Shown: positions 58,713-64,000 of the stretch, in pieces | Position numbering within the stretch: the first letter of the stretch is position 1 | Layout: every line of letters begins with the position of its first letter | Assembly (NCBI RefSeq): GCF_014645695.1 | Contig: NZ_BMMF01000005.1 | Coordinates: 359,797 to 423,796 of the forward strand | DNA: 64,000 bases | Reading direction: 5' to 3' | From: Salinarimonas ramus | GTDB lineage: Bacteria > Pseudomonadota > Alphaproteobacteria > Rhizobiales > Beijerinckiaceae | Notes under the pieces: model-generated | The model's input: the letters and a program-made list of their open reading frames with translations, nothing else | The model's database searches: none | What the model was told of the DNA's origin: nothing | Translations under genes and position numbers: made by a program

Positions 58713-60594
58713 AGCAGAGTGGTCAGTCGCCCCGGATGGGGAAGGTACGCAGATCCCCATCTGGCTGCGGGCCACATTGGAGGACATATGCGACCTGGAG
58801 TTTGAAGGGCCGATAGAGGGCTGCAACTCTGCGGATTGCTGTGACCTAAGCACCGCTTATCGCAAGGCAGCCGACCTTCACGAAAAGCTTGGAAATGAGG
58901 CCGCCGCCCCTGCTGCCCGTGTCTTTGCAATGCTGGCGGACGTAACGAGTTTTCATTTCAAGCCAAACGAGAAAAACGCTCCTTTTGGTCCGATGATGGT
59001 AAGCGAAAGTGGACGCTCTGCCATTCCCGCGGACTTCCGGGGTCAACCGGTTGAGACATTGGCGAACGCCGCTTTGCGAGCCTCAAACCCGGTATTGAAA
59101 GCGCGGCTATCTGATACATGCTGGTTGCTCGAACGAAAGCGACAAGGGCTTGGACGAGCCGCCGTCGAGGCATACGCCGGTATAGTCGAGGGAATAGATG
59201 CACGTCGCCTCAAAGACCGGTTGGAGCGTAGCGATCCGGTGCTCGGGCTCGCAACGCGCGATGCGTTGAGACGCGCTCTTACCATCGGTAGAGCTGTCGG
59301 TTGGAATAACGATGAGGTTGCAACGTGTCGAGATTGGGTGATTGCCATTCGAGAGCGCGCGTTAAAGGACGGGAATCCGGTTCCCGTGCACTGGTTTTTC
59401 GAAATGGACCTGGACTTCAATATTTCCGCGCCGGAGGACCTCGCCGCTGAAATCGAACAGTTTCTGACAAGCCGAAACGATTTCGCGAATCCGCATATTG
59501 TGGTTGAACTCTGGCGGCTGGCGGTGAGAGCGTACCACATTGCGAAGGATGACAACGGCAAATACCGGTGCCGCACGGCCGCCGCAGAAGCCCTTGTGAC
59601 CGAGGCCGAAGGTCACAACTCGGCAATGCTGGCGTCGCATTGGCTCAGCCAAGCGATAGCCGAATATCACGGCGTACCCGGCAAGCGGGATCGTCGGACT
59701 GAGCTTCGCCACAAGCTGGTAAATGTCCAATCAGGCATCGCCGAAGAGATGTCCTCCTTTTCGTATCCAATTGACCTAAAGGATGCCGTCGAGCGGACGG
59801 AGAAGCTGCTCGGCGAACAACAGGAGCTGATCGACGTGCTGCTGATGTTTGCGAGGCTCGGGCGGTCGCCTGATCCGGACAAGCTTATGGCTGATGCCAT
59901 CAAATCGATAAGGGAGCATCCACTGTCCTCCCTATTTGGGGCATCGTTCCACGACCACGAGGGCAAAGTCATCCACAAAACCGAGGGCGGGGGTTTTCAG
60001 GATAACAACAATGGTGATGCGCTTCGGGTACAGATCAGCCGGCAGGAAGGCATCAGACGTCACGTATACGCCATTGGTACAATGGAGCCGGCAAGACAGC
60101 ACATCATGGGTCGCTTTTACATCAACGATGACACGTTCCATGTGCTTCTTCAAGGCAGCCCTTTCGTACCGTCGGACCGACTCGCAACTTTTAGCCGCGG
60201 ATTCACAAGGTTTTTTGAGGGCGATTTTGCAAGCGCCCTCTACATCCTGACGCCCATGCTTGAAAATTCGTTGCGGCACGTACTGAAAATGAGCGGCAAC
60301 GATGTGACGAGCTTCGACGACGCTCAACAGGTGCAGGAGGACCGGTCGATCTCTGTGCTCTTCGATCAAATGCGGCCCGAATTGGAGGCCACCTTTGGAA
60401 AGGCCATCACTGCCGACATTGATAATGTCTTCCTCTCGAAACCAGGGCCGACCATTCGCCATGCCCTGTCACATGGTCGTCTCAACGATGACAGTCCATT
60501 TAGTGGAGACGCGATCTACGCGTGCTGGCTCATATTTCGCCTCTGCTGCATCCCACTCATCGCTCATCGCGGTCAGATCAGATTGCCGACATAA
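58699..60594 (+). CDS. DUF4209-like protein with R-x4-H motif, horizontally acquired
   Basis: A 631-aa cytosolic protein, mostly helical, with no signal or membrane span. The C-terminal part LYILTPMLENSLRHVLKMSG and TIRHALSHGRL matches the DUF4209 pattern of a helix pair ending in R-N/H-x-x-x-H-G. R587 and H592 make the R-x4-H spacing of HEPN ribonucleases. About 55% GC in a window of about 70%, with different codon choice: the clearest sign of transfer here. It follows a truncated DUF5655 remnant and abuts a tRNA gene. Function is unknown; defence or toxin roles are plausible for such orphan loci. Confidence 0.75.
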   Translation: MTEREAEWSVAPDGEGTQIPIWLRATLEDICDLEFEGPIEGCNSADCCDLSTAYRKAADLHEKLGNEAAAPAARVFAMLADVTSFHFKPNEKNAPFGPMMVSESGRSAIPADFRGQPVETLANAALRASNPVLKARLSDTCWLLERKRQGLGRAAVEAYAGIVEGIDARRLKDRLERSDPVLGLATRDALRRALTIGRAVGWNNDEVATCRDWVIAIRERALKDGNPVPVHWFFEMDLDFNISAPEDLAAEIEQFLTSRNDFANPHIVVELWRLAVRAYHIAKDDNGKYRCRTAAAEALVTEAEGHNSAMLASHWLSQAIAEYHGVPGKRDRRTELRHKLVNVQSGIAEEMSSFSYPIDLKDAVERTEKLLGEQQELIDVLLMFARLGRSPDPDKLMADAIKSIREHPLSSLFGASFHDHEGKVIHKTEGGGFQDNNNGDALRVQISRQEGIRRHVYAIGTMEPARQHIMGRFYINDDTFHVLLQGSPFVPSDRLATFSRGFTRFFEGDFASALYILTPMLENSLRHVLKMSGNDVTSFDDAQQVQEDRSISVLFDQMRPELEATFGKAITADIDNVFLSKPGPTIRHALSHGRLNDDSPFSGDAIYACWLIFRLCCIPLIAHRGQIRLPT

Positions 60595-60682
60595 GCGAAT
60601 CTTCTTCGTGCGCTCCTAGGCTCAGGACAGCGCAGAAGCCCGGATACCCCAAGCCCTATGCGATTCAAGTCCGAGAGGATCG

Positions 60683-60759
<77 letters not shown>

Positions 60760-60880
60760 CTGCCGTGCGGCTTTGGTACCCGATCGGCGAAGGCCGGGCA
60801 AGAGGCGATGCGTGCGGCGATGCGCGTTGCGGCGGCTCGGGGGCGCGCTATACGGGGAGGCCCCGAGACGAGGACGCCCC

Positions 60881-62494
60881 ATGCGCGACGCCCCTACCCT
60901 GATCCTGACGAACGGCCGCGTCTTCGCGGGGCTCGGCGAGGGCGTGCACGAAGCGATCGCCATCGCCGGAAACCGCGTGCTGGCGGTCGGCACCACGGGG
61001 GAGATCGCCGCGCTCGCCGGCCCCGCCACCCGCCGGATCGACCTCGCAGGGCGGCTCGCGACGCCGGGGCTCATCGACGCGCACATGCATCTCCTGCCGC
61101 TCGGCATGACCATGGTCGAGCTCGACCTGACGCCGCAGGCGGCGCCGACGCTCGAGGCGCTGCTCAAGCGCATCGCGGCGCGCGCGGCGGAGCTTCCGAA
61201 GGGCGCCTGGATCCTGGCGCGCGGCTACGACCAGGCGCGCCTCGACGTCGGGCGCCATCCCACGCGCGACGAGCTCGACCGCGCGGCCCCCGATCACCCG
61301 GCTTACGTGGTGCGCGCCTGCGGGCACGTGGCGATCTGCAACTCGGCCGCCCTCGCGCTGGCGGGGCTCGACGAGACCAGCGTCGCGCCCCAGGGCGGGC
61401 TCATCGAGACGGACGCGCGGGGGCGTCTCACGGGCCTCCTCGCCGAGACCGCGCGCGATCCCGTGCGCGCCGCGATCCCCGCGCCGACGCGCGAGGAACT
61501 CGTCGCCGCCATCGAGCGCGCAGGGCGCGCCTGCCTCGCCCACGGGATCGTCGGCGTGATGGACGCGGCGGTCGGCATGCGCGCGGGGCTCGCCGAGCTC
61601 GACGCCTACGACGCGGCCCATGCGGCGGGGCGGCTTCCGGTGCGGGTCTCGCAATGCCTGCTCGGCGGACCCGGCGGCATCGCCGAGGCGGCGTACGACG
61701 CCGGCTGGCGGCCGGGGCGGGGCGATACGCGGCTCATGGCCAAGCAGGTGAAGATCTTCACGGACGGCAGCGCCGGCGGGCGCACCGCCGCGATGACGCA
61801 GCCCTATCTCGGCACGCCCGAGACGCGCGGGCTCCTGTCGCTCACCGATGCCGAGATGCGCGACCATACCCGCCGCTATCACGAGCAGGGCTGGCAGCTC
61901 GCCGTCCACGCCATCGGCGACGCCGCCATCGACCAGACGCTCGACGCCATGGAGGCGGCGCTCGCGGGCGCGCCCGATCCGGACCGGCGCCACCGCATCG
62001 AGCATTGCGGCTTCGTGCGCCCGGACCAGACGGCGCGCATGGCGCGGCTCCGCATCGAGCCGGTGCCGCAGCCGGTCTTCCTGCACGATTTCGGCGATCT
62101 CTACGTCGAGGTTCTGGGCGAGGCGCGCGCGGCGCCCTCCTACCCGACCCGCACCTGGATCGAGGCCGGCCTCCATCCCGCCGCCTCCTCGGACGCGCCG
62201 GTCTGCGCGCTCGATCCGCGGCTCTCGCTCGAGGCGATGATCACCCGGCGCACGCGCACCGGGCGCGTGCTCGACGAGGGCGAGCGCGTCTCGCCGGAGG
62301 TGGCGCTCGCGGCCTTCACCGAGTACGGCGCCTTCGTCGAGAAGGAGGAGGCGGCGCGCGGGCGCCTGGCGCCCGGCATGCTGGCCGACATCGCCGTGTT
62401 CACGCACGACTTCCTCGCCGAGCCGGACCGCGTACGCGACACCGCCTGCACGATGGCCATCGTCGACGGCGCGATCGCCCACGAGGCGGCATGA
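60881..62494 (+). CDS. Amidohydrolase_3 family protein (YtcJ-like)
   Basis: A 537-aa metal-dependent hydrolase. Metal sites: LIDAHMHLLP (H-x-H near 62-64), HAIGDAAID, RIEHCGF and SSDAPV. KIFTDGSAGGRTAAM carries the segment typical of YtcJ-like enzymes. The N-terminal TLILTNGRVFAG strand is a composite beta domain. Substrates in this family are mostly unknown. The ATG at 60881 has a GGAG-like stretch upstream. Its stop overlaps the next gene (ATGA), so it is coupled to an RNA methyltransferase. Confidence 0.9.
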   Translation: MRDAPTLILTNGRVFAGLGEGVHEAIAIAGNRVLAVGTTGEIAALAGPATRRIDLAGRLATPGLIDAHMHLLPLGMTMVELDLTPQAAPTLEALLKRIAARAAELPKGAWILARGYDQARLDVGRHPTRDELDRAAPDHPAYVVRACGHVAICNSAALALAGLDETSVAPQGGLIETDARGRLTGLLAETARDPVRAAIPAPTREELVAAIERAGRACLAHGIVGVMDAAVGMRAGLAELDAYDAAHAAGRLPVRVSQCLLGGPGGIAEAAYDAGWRPGRGDTRLMAKQVKIFTDGSAGGRTAAMTQPYLGTPETRGLLSLTDAEMRDHTRRYHEQGWQLAVHAIGDAAIDQTLDAMEAALAGAPDPDRRHRIEHCGFVRPDQTARMARLRIEPVPQPVFLHDFGDLYVEVLGEARAAPSYPTRTWIEAGLHPAASSDAPVCALDPRLSLEAMITRRTRTGRVLDEGERVSPEVALAAFTEYGAFVEKEEAARGRLAPGMLADIAVFTHDFLAEPDRVRDTACTMAIVDGAIAHEAA

Positions 62495-63276
62495 TCGCGA
62501 TCACCGACGCCGACGACCCGCGCATCGCCGATTACCGCGCGGTGCGCGAGCGCGACCTCGTCGGGCGCATGGGTCGCTTCGTGATCGAGGGCGAGGTGGT
62601 GCTGCGCCTCGCCGTCGCGCGCGGGCGCTTCCCGCTGGCTTCCGCGCTCCTGTCCGAGAAGCGGGCCGGTCTCGCCGAGACGATCCCCGCCGGCGTGCCC
62701 GTCTACGTGGCGCCGCAGGCCGTGATGGACTCCGTCACGGGCTTTCCGATCCATCGCGGCGTGCTGGCCGTCGGTGTGCGCGGGGACGCGCCCGATCCGC
62801 GCGCGCTGCTCGCCGCCCTCCCGCCGCGGGCTCTCGTCGTCGCCCTGGTGGGGCTGACGAACCACGACAACGTGGGCGGCATCTTCCGCAACGCCGCCGC
62901 CTTCGGCGCGGACGCGGTGATCCTCGACGGGGAGACCTGCGATCCGCTCTATCGCAAGGCGATCCGCGTCTCCGCCGGCGGCGCCCTCGTCGTGCCCTTC
63001 GCCCGCGCCGGCGATCCGTCGGCGCTCCTCGATCTCCTGGAGGAGGCTGGCTTCACGTCGCTCGCGCTCTCGCCGCGGGGCGCGGACACCTTCGCGACGC
63101 TCCGGCCCCCCGCCCGTGCCGCGCTCGTGCTCGGCACGGAAGGTCCGGGCCTGCCCGACGCCGTCATGTCCCGCGCGCGGACGCTGCGCATCGCCATGGC
63201 GGGCGAGTTCGACAGCCTCAACGTCGCCGTGACGAGCGGCATCGCGCTGCACGCGCTGGCGGGGCTCGACGGCTGA
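62491..63276 (+). CDS. SpoU/TrmH-family RNA 2'-O-methyltransferase
   Basis: A 261-aa SPOUT methyltransferase. An N-terminal substrate-binding part (RFVIEGEVVLRLAV) precedes motif 1 NHDNVGGIFRNAAAFGADAV (about 125-144), motif 2 LVLGTEGPGLP and motif 3 SLNVAVTSGIALHAL, forming the SAM knot. The target may be tRNA or 23S rRNA. Start ATG 62491 overlaps the amidohydrolase stop by 4 bases. Confidence 0.92.
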   Translation: MIAITDADDPRIADYRAVRERDLVGRMGRFVIEGEVVLRLAVARGRFPLASALLSEKRAGLAETIPAGVPVYVAPQAVMDSVTGFPIHRGVLAVGVRGDAPDPRALLAALPPRALVVALVGLTNHDNVGGIFRNAAAFGADAVILDGETCDPLYRKAIRVSAGGALVVPFARAGDPSALLDLLEEAGFTSLALSPRGADTFATLRPPARAALVLGTEGPGLPDAVMSRARTLRIAMAGEFDSLNVAVTSGIALHALAGLDG

Positions 63277-63296
63277 GCCCGCCGGGCTCCCGATCC

Positions 63297-63488
63297 TCAG
63301 CGGATGGTGTTGAGCAGGTGGCGCATGCTGGACAGGGCGTCCGAGCCGGCGACGCGGTCGAGGTTCTCCCGGAAGGCGTGGGCGTTCGACCGGATCTCCG
63401 CCGAGAGCGTCTTCAGCTCGAGCAGCGACGCCGAGATCGCGATCGAGCGTGCACGCATACGCGCAGTCTTGTCAGCCTTGGCAACCAT
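63297..63488 (-). CDS. Small helical protein of unknown function
   Basis: A 63-aa basic, likely all-helical protein (SASLLELKTLSAEIRSNAHA and FRENLDRVAGS). I do not recognise it. Support comes from balanced codon use, a plausible ATG and its position facing the end of the methyltransferase gene 20 bases away. The AT-rich upstream stretch offers room for a promoter shared with the PAS gene. It could still be spurious. Confidence 0.45.
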   Translation of the reverse strand: MVAKADKTARMRARSIAISASLLELKTLSAEIRSNAHAFRENLDRVAGSDALSSMRHLLNTIR

Positions 63489-63661
63489 TGGAATGCTCCC
63501 GATCCGAGTGGTCGTACGTCTTTCTACGCAGCAATGTCTTTATTGTCGGTGAATTGGCAGCGACCAAGTCGACGCAAGCGCCCGTATTACCAGCTTGCGG
63601 AAGGGGTTTATGCCTAATTAAGAGTTTTTACAGCAGAACTACGTGCAAAGGGGCCGTTCGT

Positions 63662-63677
63662 TTAAGCTGACGTTAAG
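63662..63677 (+). promoter_or_regulatory. CtrA-like site just upstream of the PAS gene
   Basis: TTAA, seven bases (GCTGACG), TTAAG; one base from the full CtrA consensus. It ends 23 bases before the ATG, close enough to act as an operator or core promoter part. Confidence 0.4.
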
Positions 63678-63700
63678 GGATCATGCATGAGGATTCGTGC

Positions 63701-64000
63701 ATGACCATATTCGACCTCATGAACCTCATCGACCGGATGCGCGACACCGCGATCGTCGTCACGGACGCCGATCTCGACGCTCCCGGCCCGACGATCCGCT
63801 ACGTCAACGACGCCTTCGTCGCGATGTCCGGGCTCGCGCGCGAGCTGGCGATCGGACGCAGCCCGCGGCTTCTGCAGGGGCGCGACACAGACCGCCGCCA
63901 TACCCACGCCCTGGGCGCGAGCCTGCGTGAGGGCCGGGCCTGCCGGGACGTGCTCTTGAACTACCGCGCCGACGGCTCGCCTTATCTCTGCGCCGTCGAG
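63701..64000 (+). CDS. LOV-like PAS protein without photoactive cysteine, 5' part
   Basis: The first 100 codons of a gene cut by the window edge. The residues form a PAS core: AIVVTDADL, IRYVNDAFVAMSGL, then IGRSPRLLQGRDTDRRH and VLLNYRADGSPYLCAVE. This is the LOV layout (usually G-R-N-C-R-F-L-Q-G), but Ser-Pro replaces Asn-Cys, so the flavin-adduct Cys is absent. It may bind flavin without the normal photocycle, or sense redox. An output domain (kinase, GGDEF or other) should follow beyond the edge. Confidence 0.8.
   Translation, partial: MTIFDLMNLIDRMRDTAIVVTDADLDAPGPTIRYVNDAFVAMSGLARELAIGRSPRLLQGRDTDRRHTHALGASLREGRACRDVLLNYRADGSPYLCAVE

Overview
The window is about 70% GC and densely coded. 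Gene content and order point to an alphaproteobacterium of the Hyphomicrobiales (Rhizobiales) type: hemE and a DUF299 gene flank a replication-origin-like gap, and the window also has parAB with parS sites, an Omp25/Omp31-type porin, CtrA-type motifs, a CHASE/HWE kinase cassette and an EcfG-type promoter. The genus is not certain; relatives of Salinarimonas or Methylobacterium would fit.

Layout. Positions 1-16770 form the origin-proximal housekeeping block. It holds the end of an RDD protein, trpS, rho, hemJ and hemE, then a 411-bp gap that I read as oriC (one perfect DnaA box, one perfect CtrA box, an AT-rich tract). Rightward from it run DUF299, maf, aroE, coaE and dnaQ, followed by the leftward leuS-lptE-holA unit, then yggS, rsmG-parA-parB and a thioesterase. 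Four parS or parS-like sites lie at 13858, 16696, 20650 and 36445. From 16995 to 20538 there is a three-gene phosphosignalling operon (CHASE kinase, single-domain regulator, REC-HWE kinase), followed by two tandem flavodoxin-fold quinone reductases.

Positions 22115-27870 hold a catabolic/uptake operon: NMT1-type binding protein, ATPase, permease, CodA-like amidohydrolase and FAD oxidoreductase. Then come a GNAT acetyltransferase, ppa, a small membrane protein coupled to xerD, pgm, a DUF2339 membrane protein, a nucleotide-sugar epimerase, and a penicillin-binding protein translationally coupled to an unrecognised secreted protein. Positions 40662-47000 carry a tyrosine-phosphatase-like protein, a porin under a CtrA-type box, a D-amino-acid-type aminotransferase divergent from a DapA-family lyase, a DUF4142 stress-type protein behind an EcfG-like promoter, a response regulator and a TadG-like protein. 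A REC-kinase overlaps TadG and diverges from a BarA-type hybrid kinase. After that come a large MscS channel, a tandem-PilZ protein, lutB-lutC, rlmN and a membrane protein.

The clearest accessory segment is 58505-60680, about 55% GC. It holds a frameshifted DUF5655-type remnant and a 631-aa DUF4209-like protein with an R-x4-H motif, abutting the 3' end of a tRNA-Arg(CCG). It looks like horizontally acquired, possibly defence-related, DNA. The window ends with an amidohydrolase, a SpoU methyltransferase and the start of a LOV-like PAS protein that lacks the photoactive cysteine. I see no CRISPR array, rRNA or transposase.
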